The notes under the pieces were generated by a model. It did not search any database and was not told where the DNA came from. It worked only from the letters and a program-made list of their open reading frames with translations. Positions 43,218 through 51,999 of a stretch of DNA of 56,069 nt are shown piece after piece. The stretch is taken from the NCBI GenBank assembly GCA_002328185.1, contig DCWQ01000003.1, forward strand, positions 51,032-107,100. The letters are read 5' to 3'. The stretch is from Dehalococcoidia bacterium UBA2158 (GTDB taxonomy: Bacteria > Chloroflexota > Dehalococcoidia > Lucifugimonadales > UBA3495). Position 1 is the first letter of the stretch. Every line of letters begins with the position of its first letter. The translations under genes and the position numbers were made by a program.

Positions 43218-44765
43218 TTACTTCCCCTGTTTGATCCAGTCGGCTACGCGCTCGCCGATCATCATGGTGGTTACGTTAGTGTTGGCGCGGATGCAGTCGG
43301 GCATGATGGAGGCGTCGACCACCCGTAGGCCCTCAATCCCGTGGACCTTGCCGTACTGGTCGACCACGGCCATGGGGTCTGAGGATGGGCCCATCTTGCA
43401 GGTACAGGATATATGCTGGGAGGTGCTCACCTCGCGGTACAGAAACTCGTCAAGCGCCTCGTCCGAGGCCAGTTCGGCGTCGGTGGGCTCGATGCGGTCT
43501 GCGATGATGTCCTTGAACGCCGGGTCTTCACCCAGTGCCACGCAGATGCGCACCGTCTCCCGCAAGCGCTCCCGGTCGACCTCTTCCTCCAGGTAGCGGT
43601 AGTCCAAGTACGGTTGCACGGAAGGGTCGGCAGATTGGAGTCTCAATTCTCCGGCCCCGGCGGCCAATTGGATGCCGCTGGACATGCGTATTCCCAGGGG
43701 GACCATGCGGTTTCCGCCCTGGTTGATCCTTCCGGTGGCGAATGACTGCATGGAGACCTTCATATCATTGCGTAGGTCGGACCCGGCGGCAGTGTAGCGC
43801 AGGGTGGCCTGCATCCGGGGGGCGTTGCCGTCCAACTCGACTTCAGGCTTGGTGCGCCAGGTCACGAAGACCAGTGGATGGTCGCGCATGTTCTGGCCGA
43901 CACCCGGCGCGTCGTGGACCACCGGTATGCCGAACTCCTCAAGCTGCGCTTTAGGTCCAACGCCGGAAACCAGAAGGGTATGTGGCGAGCCGATGGCCCC
44001 GGAACTCAAGATGATCTCAGAGCCTTCTACGGTAAAGATCTGGCCGCCGCTCTCAACGACAACGCCCGTGGCCCGCTTTCCTTCAAACAGGATACGTTGA
44101 ACGTGGCAATTAGCCCGGATTGTCACGTTGAGCCGGTGCCTGATCTGGTCCAGATAACCCAGCGCCGTGCTCATGCGGATGCCGTTGGGGTTATTCAGCG
44201 GCGTCGGGCCGACGCCAGTGGAATCTGGGTGGTTATGGTCGGGAGCATCCGGGTAGCCGGCGGCCTTGCAAGCCTGATAGAAGGCTTCAGAGGCCGGGTG
44301 CCAGGTGTCACGGGCGAAGCGGTGCATCACGATGGGGCCTTCCGTGCCGTGGAAGTCATCACTGAAGTCGGTATCGGTCTCTATCTTCCGGAAAAATGGC
44401 AGGCAGTCCTGGTACTTCCACTCGGTATTCCCCATCTCGGCCCAGGAGTCGTAGTCCTCGGGTACTCCCCTCAGGAAGACTTGGCCGTTGATGGCGCTAG
44501 AGCCTCCGGTCACCTTGCCACGGGGAACAAGCATCTCTGGAGACTTTTCTGTGGCTTTGCCGATGAACTGCCAGTTGTGGTCGTTGACCATGATGTCGAT
44601 CTCGGTGGCGTAGCCGAATTTCACCTCTTCTGGCAGGTGTTCAAAGTCGGGGTAGTCCGGTCCCGCCTCCAACAGCAGGATATTCTTGCTGGAGTCTTCA
44701 GAGAGTCGAGTTGCGACGATGGAACCGGCCGATCCGGCGCCCAGGACTATATAGTCGTATTTCAT
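43218..44765 (-). CDS. GMC-family oxidoreductase
   Basis: This 515-residue FAD enzyme of the glucose-methanol-choline family oxidises alcohols. The N-terminal Rossmann motif is 'YIVLGAGSAGSIVATRLSE', then 'LLLEAGPDYPDFE' and GMC signature 1 'PRGKVTGGSSAINGQVFLRG'. Signature 2 is 'GAIGSPHTLLVSGVGP', and the C-terminal catalytic His is in 'SQHISCTCKMGPSSDPMAVV', with 'NTNVTTMMIGERVADWI' at the end. In most relatives the segment is H-x-x-G-T-C. ATG 44765 is chosen because GGAG lies about 7 nt upstream and MKYDY matches the two paralogues in this window. It is downstream of the glutaredoxin-DinB gene on the same strand, 97 nt away. Confidence 0.93.
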   Translation of the reverse strand: MKYDYIVLGAGSAGSIVATRLSEDSSKNILLLEAGPDYPDFEHLPEEVKFGYATEIDIMVNDHNWQFIGKATEKSPEMLVPRGKVTGGSSAINGQVFLRGVPEDYDSWAEMGNTEWKYQDCLPFFRKIETDTDFSDDFHGTEGPIVMHRFARDTWHPASEAFYQACKAAGYPDAPDHNHPDSTGVGPTPLNNPNGIRMSTALGYLDQIRHRLNVTIRANCHVQRILFEGKRATGVVVESGGQIFTVEGSEIILSSGAIGSPHTLLVSGVGPKAQLEEFGIPVVHDAPGVGQNMRDHPLVFVTWRTKPEVELDGNAPRMQATLRYTAAGSDLRNDMKVSMQSFATGRINQGGNRMVPLGIRMSSGIQLAAGAGELRLQSADPSVQPYLDYRYLEEEVDRERLRETVRICVALGEDPAFKDIIADRIEPTDAELASDEALDEFLYREVSTSQHISCTCKMGPSSDPMAVVDQYGKVHGIEGLRVVDASIMPDCIRANTNVTTMMIGERVADWIKQGK

Positions 44766-44783
44766 GTTCACTCCGGTAGAAGT

Positions 44784-44818
44784 ACAGTCCTCCCACATGT
44801 GGAAGGACTGTCTTTTTT
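44784..44818 (+). terminator. Hairpin with T-run between minus-strand genes
   Basis: ACAGTCCT (44784-44791) and AGGACTGT (44804-44811), with an inner CCAC/GTGG stem, are followed by C-TTTTTT on the plus strand. This is oriented against the two flanking minus-strand genes, so as a terminator it would stop antisense reading. On the minus strand it is a hairpin just before the GMC gene. Confidence 0.55.
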
Positions 44819-44862
44819 GATCGGGCCGGATCTCTCCGGCGGGGCCCTTGACGGTCGGAGCT

Positions 44863-45624
44863 CTAGAACAACTCCTCTGGAGTATTAATGCCCTCGAAAT
44901 CAGCCTCGGAAGCCGGGTCCTCCGGAGTGATGCCGAGGTTGTTCTGCATGTAGTGGTAGACCTGTTTCAGGTGGTGGGTGCTGTGGCTCAAGATGATGTT
45001 CAGCAGTTCCAGAACCGTGACCTCGCCGCCGTAGTGGGCGGGCACCTCCCGGTCGAAGGCTTCGTTATTGCCACTATTTAGGAAGGCGATGATGTCGTGC
45101 CGGACCTTATTACCGTACTCGACCATCTCCTCTGCCGTATAGATATCCTTCAGACGCTCGTCGGAGGCACGCATGTCCTCTTCGCTCATGCTGCCCACCT
45201 TGTGGCTCAGGTAGGCCACCTCGGGGAAGGATATGATGTGCATTACGGTTTTTCGGCCAGTCCACGGACGCCAGGGCACATCGGTGTCCAAATTGTCCTG
45301 GGAGAACTGGGCGGCGGCCCGGCCGGCGGCGCTTAGGATCTTCTCGTATTTGTCGGCCAGCCATTCGGTCTTACCTGACAGATCGACCTTCACGTCCAGA
45401 TTGAATGCCGGTATCAACTTCTTGGGGAAATAGCCGATGATGACCTCTGTGTCGTCAATGATGGTCACCGGCAGAGCCTTGATTCCCCGGCTGCGCAGGT
45501 CTTCCATAGCTTGTTGGTCTTCCAGCACATTGTGGTGCTCGTACTGAACCCCGTTGGACTTGAGGAACTCTTCCAGAGTCCGACAGCTGAATCAACCAGG
45601 TTGCGTATAAACTTGGACATCCAT
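44863..45624 (-). CDS. Probable selenoprotein: Sec-glutaredoxin fused to DinB domain
   Basis: From ATG 45624 the frame reads M-D-V-Q-V-Y-T-Q-P-G, then TGA (45594-45592), then F-S-C-R-T-L-E-E-F-L, and stays open to 44863: 253 residues if TGA is selenocysteine (U11). GGAGG lies 5 nt before this ATG. Residues 1-75 are a glutaredoxin/NrdH-like fold: the redox motif is U11-x-x-C14 in place of C-x-x-C, with cis-Pro52 in 'GIKALPVTIIDD' and 'VIIGYFPKKL'. Residues about 85-250 are a DinB-like four-helix domain with 'VMHIISFPEVAYLSHK' and the metal-type cluster 'ILSHSTHHLKQVYHYM'. DinB-superfamily members include thiol-dependent transferases and isomerases, so the fusion fits redox or thiol chemistry. 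Without Sec decoding only a GTG start at 45528 is available, which cuts off the active site. A nonsense mutation or sequence error is the alternative. Confidence 0.72.
45564..45581 (-). promoter_or_regulatory. Candidate bacterial SECIS stem-loop
   Basis: Sixteen nt lie between the in-frame UGA and the loop of a small hairpin: GGACUC (45581-45576), loop UGGAA, GAGUUCC (45570-45564), with one U bulged on the 3' side. Bacterial SECIS elements are small stem-loops just after the UGA with a G among the first two loop bases, which holds here. It lies within the coding sequence. Folding and conservation were not tested. Confidence 0.5.
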
Positions 45625-45813
45625 GGCATCCTCCATTTGTTGAAGCACTGTATTAATGAAACGGAAAGGCCCAGGCAGGCCTCAAAAACCAAACACATCC
45701 TAACACGTGTTTGAGCTTAAAGTTTAGGCCTGTTACATGGCCGAGGGTGCCCACTTGCCCTTAAGAATCCGGGTATAGCAGACTAAATTGCTGTCTCTCA
45801 CGTCGACACCGCC

Positions 45814-47619
45814 TTGCTGAAACCTGGCGTTCACCCTTTGTTGTCAACCTGGAAACTAACCGCAGTAATAACCGCCACGGCAATATTCTCGTTGGCCTCG
45901 GCCGCCTACACTCAGACCGTGCTGGAAGACACTCCGGTGGCCGCAACCGCCACTGCCACGGTCCCCGTGGTGGCCGCCACCAGCACGCCGACGCCCACCG
46001 GCGTTCCAGCGCCCACCCAGACATCTGCGCCAACAGTAACCGCCATACCCACGGCCGCCCCTCCACTGACCCCACACCAACTCCCCAACCCATTGAGACC
46101 CCGAGGTCGCCAATCTTGGACGCCACCGATTTCAGCCTCGGCGCGGGGGTGGTCTTGAGCGTCTCTTTCTACCTGTCAGGCCTCCCGCTCTGGATGCCAG
46201 TCAGGGTCACATTCATCGGCCCTCAAGGTGGTCCTGTATCTTGGATCACGCCCGAAAATGTCCCTCTGCTGGAATCAGACCGGTCAGAGGCAACCACTCG
46301 ATGGATGTATCCAACGGTTGGGGGGTACCGGGACTGGGCCTGGGACGGCGCCCAAGACGAGGTTGGAGCCTGGTCGGTTGACATCGCATTCGCAGGCAGG
46401 ATCTACACGGCTAACTACACACTTGGCAGCCTTGCATTCAGAGACCTTGAAACAGTATCGCTGGGAACACATCTGATCCATCACCAAACTCCCGGCTCCA
46501 ACATCCACTACTCAGACCTGGTGCCCACGGCCTTGATCGCCGACCTCCAAGAACACTTGAGCGATGGTGCCCGGCTCTTGGAGCAAAGTATCCAGATCGA
46601 GCCGGGCACCATCCCCGATGTTTACCTGATGGGCAACCGCGATCTGATGGGGCCGGTTAGTTCCGTGACAGGGATCGATCTGGGTTTCGAAGATGGCTAT
46701 TACACAAATTCTGGGTAACGTTCCGGCATATTCATGCGGACCGACCTGAAGGGCAACGAGGTGCGCCGGTTGCTGACCCACGAGTACATCCACCACATAT
46801 TCGACGGTTTGGCCAACGACTTTCCACTGCCGACTTGGCTAACCGAGGGCCTCTCCAAGTATTACGAGGTTGACACTGCTCTCGGGCGTACAGCCGGATG
46901 CGACCAAGCTAAGGCATTTGACTTCCGCCGACCTGGCTCGGGCGGGAGCCCAATCAGGTTCTTTGTTCACCTTGGTTGCACTGGAAAGCCAGAACGATTG
47001 GAATTCCCGGACCGACGAGAACGAACTCGCGCTCCAGTACTCTGAAGCCTACATGCCGTGCGCTTTCCGAACGAGACCTACGGCCCCTTGGCAGGCAAGA
47101 ACCTAGTGGAATTGATCGGCCTCGGGCTCGATCTGCCCGAATCTATGGTCACGCTAACCGGACTGTCCCTCGGCGAGTTCGAATCGACGTTCAAACTGTG
47201 GCTGGTCGGATGGGAAGGCCCAGTTCGGGAACCGGTCGCCCGGTACCTGATCGCCTTGGGCCCCATCCTGGCCGCCGAGACCGCCAACTCGCAGCAACGC
47301 ACGGCCAACCTCGGCGCTTCCACGGCCGCCAATGAGTCGATCAGCAGCCGCGCCACCCTGGTCCATTCCACAGAGGAATTGGTCGACACCCTGCAAGCGC
47401 TCACGCCGCCGGAGCAGGCCCTATTCATCCACCAAGAGGCGCAAAGGCCACCTTGGGCGCGTTCTAGTTTGGCTTTCCCTGGAGTTGGAGGCGGCCGAAG
47501 ACCAAAACAACACGCCTCTGATGGCCGCGAACTCCATGATCCCAGAGTTCGGAGCCCGGGATTTCACACTGAAACGTAACATCTCCAACCTCAGGTTCGT
47601 CTTCAACATCCCCGGCTAG
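45814..47619 (+). pseudogene. Decayed gluzincin-type (peptidase MA-like) lipoprotein or secreted protein gene
   Basis: Several plus-strand fragments form one broken gene. The first (from TTG 45814) has a signal peptide ('WKLTAVITATAIFSLASAAY') and a Thr/Pro-rich linker. A frameshift near 46065 leads to a beta-rich region ('DATDFSLGAGVVLSVSFYLS'), then an in-frame TAA at 46716-46718. The same frame continues with the zinc-peptidase motif 'LLTHEYIHHIFDGLANDF' (H-E-x-x-H) and 'TWLTEGLSKYYEVDTAL'. A frameshift near 46880 leads to 'SLFTLVALESQNDWNSRTDE'. Another near 47055 restores 'RFPNETYGPLAGKNLVELIG' and 'GEFESTFKLWLVGWEG'. A last one near 47450 leads to 'LGRVLVWLSLELEAAED' and the end at 47619. 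At least five lesions make sequencing error alone unlikely. Confidence 0.85.
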
Positions 47620-47740
47620 CTCGCGACACGCCAATCGCAAAATGCCGCCGCCGGTCTGATATGCGATAATGTCGTCTGCCCACGAATGGGCCTCCGCAGG
47701 CAATGTAGCCAGCTTTGGCCTCAGATAGGAGCAAACTTCA

Positions 47741-49282
47741 ATGAAGTACGACTATATAATCGTCGGCGCCGGTTCCGCTGGCTGCGTAATCGCCAGCAGG
47801 CTATCGGACGACCCCAGCAAGTCAGTCTTGTTGCTGGAGGCCGGGCCCGACTACCCTGACTTCGAGCACTACCCGGACGATTTGAAATTTGGCTACAACC
47901 AGACTGCCTCGGCGGTGGACGCGCCCCATAACTGGTCTTTCCAGGGCAACACCACGCCGGAGCAGACCGCTCCAATCCCGGTGCCCAGAGGCCGGGTGGT
48001 GGGCGGCTCCAGCGCCATCAACGGCCAGGTGCTGCTAAGAGGAATCCCAGAGGATTACGACGCCTGGGCCGCCATGGGCAATGACCAGTGGGGCTTTACC
48101 GACGTTCTGCCCTACCTGCGAAAAATGGAAACCGACAACGACATCCACGATGACTTCCACGGCTCGGAAGGGCCGATCCCGGTGCGCCGCCACAAGCGGG
48201 AAACCTGGCTGCCGGCCCAGAACGCCTTCTATGCTGCCTTCCGCGCCCAGGGCCATCCCGACGACCCTGACATGAATAACCCGGATTCTAGCGGCGTCGG
48301 CCCCATACCCATGAACAACCCCAACGGCATCCGCATGAGCACCGCCCTGACATATCTGGCCGACTGCCGGCACCGGCTTAATCTCACCATCAAACCCAAC
48401 GTCACAACCCACCGGGTGATCTTCGAAGGCAGCCAGGCTACCGGCGTCGAGGTGGAGAGCGACGGCGAACGTTTCGTTGTGGAAGGCTCGGAGATCATCC
48501 TGTCCTGCGGTGCCATCGGATCGCCTCAACTGTTGATGCTGTCCGGTGTCGGCCCAGCACAGGTATTGAACGGATTGGGTATACCGCAGGTGCTGGAAGC
48601 GCCGGGTGTGGGTCAGAATCTTCGAGACCACCCCAACGTCCGCGTGCCCATAGAGGTCCAAGACGACTTCCCTCTCAATCCCGAGGACCCGCGCTCCCAG
48701 GTGGCCCTCCGTTACACCGCCACAGGCTCCGACCTGCGCAACGACATGCAGATCATGGCGTCGTCATTCTCATCGCCCATCTCCGGCGACCCCTTGGAGG
48801 CCGAGGGCATCCGGTTCACCTGTATCTTGGAGCTGGCCTACGGCGCCGGCCATCTCAAAATCACCTCCACCGACCCCAATGTTCAGCCTGAACTGAACTA
48901 CAACTACTTCCAGGACGACCCACGTGACCTTGAGCGGCTCAGGGAGGCGGTCCGGAAATGCGTCCAGGTACTGAAACATGACGACTACAAGTCCATCGTG
49001 AAACAGCTACTTGAGCCCCAACCAGCCGACCTGGAATCGGACGACACGCTGAACCTGTGGCTGAAGCGGAGCGTTACCACTACCCAGCACATCTCCGGCA
49101 CCTGCAAGATGGGCCCGGACTCAGACCCCATGGCCGTGGTCGACCAGTACGGCAAGGTCAAAGGACTGCAGGGACTACGCGTCGCCGATGCATCGATCAT
49201 GCCCGATTGTATCCGGGCCAACACTAACTGCACGACTATAATGATCGGTGAACGAGTGGCCGATTGGATCCAACAAGGTTAA
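47741..49282 (+). CDS. GMC-family oxidoreductase
   Basis: This 513-residue FAD-dependent alcohol oxidoreductase is a close paralogue of the genes at 43218 and 53089. Seen are 'YIIVGAGSAGCVIASRLSD', 'LLLEAGPDYPDFE' and 'PRGRVVGGSSAINGQVLLRG'. Further on come 'GAIGSPQLLMLSGVGP', the catalytic His in 'TQHISGTCKMGPDSDPMAVV' (full H-x-x-G-T-C) and 'NTNCTTIMIGERVADWIQQG'. It starts a four-gene operon: the luciferase-like gene follows after 12 nt, the SDR after 1 nt and the rhodanese after 17 nt. No signal peptide, so it is cytoplasmic. The alcohol substrate is unknown. Confidence 0.94.
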   Translation: MKYDYIIVGAGSAGCVIASRLSDDPSKSVLLLEAGPDYPDFEHYPDDLKFGYNQTASAVDAPHNWSFQGNTTPEQTAPIPVPRGRVVGGSSAINGQVLLRGIPEDYDAWAAMGNDQWGFTDVLPYLRKMETDNDIHDDFHGSEGPIPVRRHKRETWLPAQNAFYAAFRAQGHPDDPDMNNPDSSGVGPIPMNNPNGIRMSTALTYLADCRHRLNLTIKPNVTTHRVIFEGSQATGVEVESDGERFVVEGSEIILSCGAIGSPQLLMLSGVGPAQVLNGLGIPQVLEAPGVGQNLRDHPNVRVPIEVQDDFPLNPEDPRSQVALRYTATGSDLRNDMQIMASSFSSPISGDPLEAEGIRFTCILELAYGAGHLKITSTDPNVQPELNYNYFQDDPRDLERLREAVRKCVQVLKHDDYKSIVKQLLEPQPADLESDDTLNLWLKRSVTTTQHISGTCKMGPDSDPMAVVDQYGKVKGLQGLRVADASIMPDCIRANTNCTTIMIGERVADWIQQG

Positions 49283-49294
49283 CCGGGAGTAAAT

Positions 49295-50335
49295 ATGAGA
49301 TTCGGCAGCTTCGTCTTTTCGATCAGCGCCGACCAGAATGCCGACCATGAAGTGATCGGCCAGACCCTTCGTGAGATAGAGATCGCAGAGGAGGTGGGGT
49401 TCGACGCCATTTGGCTCACCGAGCACCACTTCGACGGGGCAGTGGCCTACGCCGACCCAGTGGTCTTTGGGGCCGCTGTGGCCGCTCGCACCAAGCGCGT
49501 CCTCATCGGCTTCGCGGTGGTCGAGATGGCCTTGCACCACCCCGTGCGCCTGGCGGTGCAGACATCGCTGTTGGACAATCTGAGCAACGGTCGGCTCATC
49601 ATGGGCACCGGCCGGGGCTCCGCCTACAACGATTACGAATACATCGGCTATGGCATAACCCTGGAGCAGGGCCGGGAGATGTTGGACGAGGCCGAAGAAC
49701 TGCTGGTGAAAGCCTGGACCGAAGACAATGTGGTCCACAAGGGGAAATTCTGGGACTTGTCCTTCCCCGGCCTGCGCCCCCGTCCCTATCAAAAACCCCA
49801 CCCGCCCATCGTCCGGGCCTGCATCTCCGAGGAATCGATGATTGCCATGGGCCAGGCTGGTAGGCCGGTGCTCATCGGAGTCCAGACCGTCGACACCCTC
49901 AGGCACCGTTTTGGACGCTACAAAGAGGCTCTAGAGGAATCGGGGCTGACCGAGAACCAAGTTGAGAGCACCCTAGACCAGAGCTGGGCCCAACGCGGAT
50001 TGTTTGTCTGCGACAGCGATCAGGAAGGATTGGACATAGTCGAAGCTGGCTTGGACCGTTACAAAGCCCACCTGCTGGATGCCCGAGTGCGGTTCAATCC
50101 CGGTGGAGTTCCGCCGCCCGCTCCGGGCACACCGACTCCGGCCGGCGAGATAGTCGAGCACGCGTTTCTTGCCGGCACTCCGGCCACCGTGGCGGGGAAG
50201 CTGGAGGAGTTGAGGGACATCGGTGTTCGCAATATGATGCTCAACCCGAACGTGGGACAGATAGCGGAGGACAGGGTGGAGAAGTCGCTGCGACTGTTCG
50301 GCGAGCAAGTGATGCCCAAGTTCCGGAACGATTAA
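49295..50335 (+). CDS. Luciferase-like (LLM class) flavin oxidoreductase
   Basis: This 346-residue TIM-barrel flavoprotein has the luciferase-like signatures 'GFDAIWLTEHHFDGAVAYAD' (E-H-H), 'KRVLIGFAVVEMALHHPVRL' and 'GRLIMGTGRGSAYNDYEYIG'. It then has 'RPRPYQKPHPPIVRACISEE', and 'FLAGTPATVAGKLEELRDIG' near the C-terminus. It is probably FMN-dependent and could insert oxygen or cleave C-S, C-N or C-C bonds. A rhodanese gene at the end of the operon hints at sulfur chemistry, but that is inference. CCGGGAGTAAAT precedes ATG 49295. Confidence 0.92.
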   Translation: MRFGSFVFSISADQNADHEVIGQTLREIEIAEEVGFDAIWLTEHHFDGAVAYADPVVFGAAVAARTKRVLIGFAVVEMALHHPVRLAVQTSLLDNLSNGRLIMGTGRGSAYNDYEYIGYGITLEQGREMLDEAEELLVKAWTEDNVVHKGKFWDLSFPGLRPRPYQKPHPPIVRACISEESMIAMGQAGRPVLIGVQTVDTLRHRFGRYKEALEESGLTENQVESTLDQSWAQRGLFVCDSDQEGLDIVEAGLDRYKAHLLDARVRFNPGGVPPPAPGTPTPAGEIVEHAFLAGTPATVAGKLEELRDIGVRNMMLNPNVGQIAEDRVEKSLRLFGEQVMPKFRND

Positions 50336-50336
50336 T

Positions 50337-51107
50337 TTGACTAACCAGAAGCTGTTCGACCTCACCGGCAAAGTGGCCGTGGTCACCGGCGGAAACGGCG
50401 GTATCGGCCTGGGCATCGCCATGGGTTTGGCCGGCGCAGGGGCTAACATAGTCGTGGCCGCCCGCAGTGTCGAGAAGACCGCCCAGGCGCTGGAGGAAAT
50501 CCGGGCGCTGGGCGTCGTGGCTCACAGCGTCAACGTCGACGTCACCCAGGAACCGGCGGTGCAGCGCATGGTCACCGACACCATCGACCATATGGGCCGT
50601 CTGGACATCCTGGTGAACAACTCAGGCATCGCCGTCAGGGCCCAGCCCCAAGAGCTCACCGCCGCCCAGTGGGACTCAGTGGTGGACGTGAATCTCAGAG
50701 CCGCGTTCCTGGCGTCGCGGGAGGCTTACTCCCACATGGTCAGCGCCGGGGGCGGCAAAGTCATCAACGTAGGTTCCATGTATTCCATCTTCGGCAGCGA
50801 CTGGGGCGCGCCCTACGCCGCCAGCAAGGGCGGGCTAGTCCAACTGACCAAGAGCCTGGCGGTGGCCTGGGCCAAGGACAACATCCAGGTGAACGCTGTC
50901 TTGCCCGGCTGGATAGTCACCGACCTGACCCGTGGCATCCAAAACGCCGACCCCAACCGCTACGACAACATCAGCCGCCGCATCCCGGCCGGCCGCTGGG
51001 GCGACCCATCAGAGATGGCCGGCGCCGCCGTCTTCCTGGCCAGCGCCGCTTCGGACTATGTCACCGGCGCGACTTTAACGGTTGATGGCGGGTATTCAGT
51101 AGCGTAA
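50337..51107 (+). CDS. Short-chain dehydrogenase/reductase
   Basis: This 256-residue classical SDR reduces or oxidises keto/hydroxy groups with NAD(P). The cofactor motif is 'VVTGGNGGIGLGIAMGLAGA', followed by 'DILVNNSGIAV' (N-N-x-G), the catalytic Ser in 'INVGSMYSIFG', Tyr and Lys in 'APYAASKGGLVQL', and 'VNAVLPGWIVTDLT'. The C-terminal 'FLASAASDYVTGATLTVDGG' is typical of FabG-like members. The start is TTG 50337, one base after the stop of the preceding gene, so translation is likely coupled. It may act on the product of the GMC or luciferase-like enzyme. Confidence 0.93.
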   Translation: MTNQKLFDLTGKVAVVTGGNGGIGLGIAMGLAGAGANIVVAARSVEKTAQALEEIRALGVVAHSVNVDVTQEPAVQRMVTDTIDHMGRLDILVNNSGIAVRAQPQELTAAQWDSVVDVNLRAAFLASREAYSHMVSAGGGKVINVGSMYSIFGSDWGAPYAASKGGLVQLTKSLAVAWAKDNIQVNAVLPGWIVTDLTRGIQNADPNRYDNISRRIPAGRWGDPSEMAGAAVFLASAASDYVTGATLTVDGGYSVA

Positions 51108-51124
51108 TTATCGGAGGCGATAAC

Positions 51125-51994
51125 ATGGCCTTTAAGCACCCAGAATTCCTGGTGGAGACCGACTGGCTTGCTGACCATCTGAATGACAGCGATATTCGCG
51201 TTCTGGACTGCACGGCATTCAACCGGCCCGATGGCAGCGGCGGGATCCGGGCGGAAAGCGGGCGTGATTCCTGGGCCGAGGAACACATCCCAGGCTCTGG
51301 TCACGCGGACCTGGTCACCGATCTCTCGGACCATGAAACCCATTTCCGGTACATGTTGCCCCAGGTGCCTCAGCTCGCCAAAGCCTTTTCTACCTACGGC
51401 GTAGGCGCCGGCACCCGGGCGGTGCTATACGACTCCACCTCCGGTTCTTGGGCCACCCGCATCTGGTGGATGTTGCGTGCCATCGGGTTCGACAACGCAT
51501 ACGTGCTGAACGGCGGCCTGCACAAATGGAAACTGGAAGGTCGGCCGGTGGACACTGATCAGCCGAACCATGGGCCGAACATTTTCGTCGCCAAACCCAG
51601 GGCCGGACTCATGGCCGACAAGGATGAGGTGCTGGCCGCGCTGGGCGATGGATCGACCTGCGTATTGAACGCCCTCAGCGAAGAGCAACATCTGGGCACG
51701 GGCGGGGCCAACTACGGACGGGCCGGACGCATCGCCGATACCGTCAACGTCCCGGCGGGAGACCTGATTGATCCCGTCACCCACGCCTATCTCCCGTCCG
51801 AACAACTGGCCGAAAAGTTCGCCCACGTAGGGGCGGACCGAGCAGAACGGGTCATCACCTACTGCGGAGGTGGCATCGCAGCCAGCAACGACGCGTTCAT
51901 CCTGACACTGCTGGGCTACGAGAACGTGGCAGTGTACGACGCTTCGATGTCGGAGTGGGCGGCTGATCCCTCGCTCCCCATGCAGACAGGTTAG
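51125..51994 (+). CDS. Two-domain rhodanese sulfurtransferase
   Basis: This 289-residue protein has an inactive N-terminal rhodanese domain ('FLVETDWLADHLNDSDIRVL', 'RDSWAEEHIPGSGHAD') and a catalytic C-terminal domain with Cys247 in 'RVITYCGGGIAASNDAF'. The active loop C-G-G-G-I-A resembles 3-mercaptopyruvate/thiosulfate sulfurtransferases, although many have C-x-x-G-x-T. It moves a sulfane sulfur to cyanide or a thiol. GGAGGCGATAAC precedes ATG 51125. It is the last gene of the GMC-LLM-SDR-rhodanese operon, and its stop is 5 nt from the stop of the convergent phosphotriesterase gene. Confidence 0.92.
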   Translation: MAFKHPEFLVETDWLADHLNDSDIRVLDCTAFNRPDGSGGIRAESGRDSWAEEHIPGSGHADLVTDLSDHETHFRYMLPQVPQLAKAFSTYGVGAGTRAVLYDSTSGSWATRIWWMLRAIGFDNAYVLNGGLHKWKLEGRPVDTDQPNHGPNIFVAKPRAGLMADKDEVLAALGDGSTCVLNALSEEQHLGTGGANYGRAGRIADTVNVPAGDLIDPVTHAYLPSEQLAEKFAHVGADRAERVITYCGGGIAASNDAFILTLLGYENVAVYDASMSEWAADPSLPMQTG

Positions 51995-51999
51995 CGCCC

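Noticed and set aside
43878..44888. 336-residue plus-strand ORF opposite a GMC gene
   Set aside because: Antisense shadow without domain signatures; it runs through the hairpin and T-run at 44784-44818.
45465..45698. 77-residue minus-strand ORF overlapping the glutaredoxin start (from ATG 45629 and upstream)
   Set aside because: It is out of frame with the glutaredoxin homology, has no family features, and its internal ATG 45629 directly abuts the GGAGG, too close for initiation.
46716..46718. In-frame TAA in the peptidase-like gene considered as recoding
   Set aside because: TAA is not used for selenocysteine or pyrrolysine, and the locus has several further frameshifts, so decay explains it.
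47043..47045. TGA in the peptidase-like fragments considered as a second selenocysteine
   Set aside because: The homologous reading at that position is in another frame (TDENELALQYSEAYM), so the TGA is only an out-of-frame stop after a frameshift.
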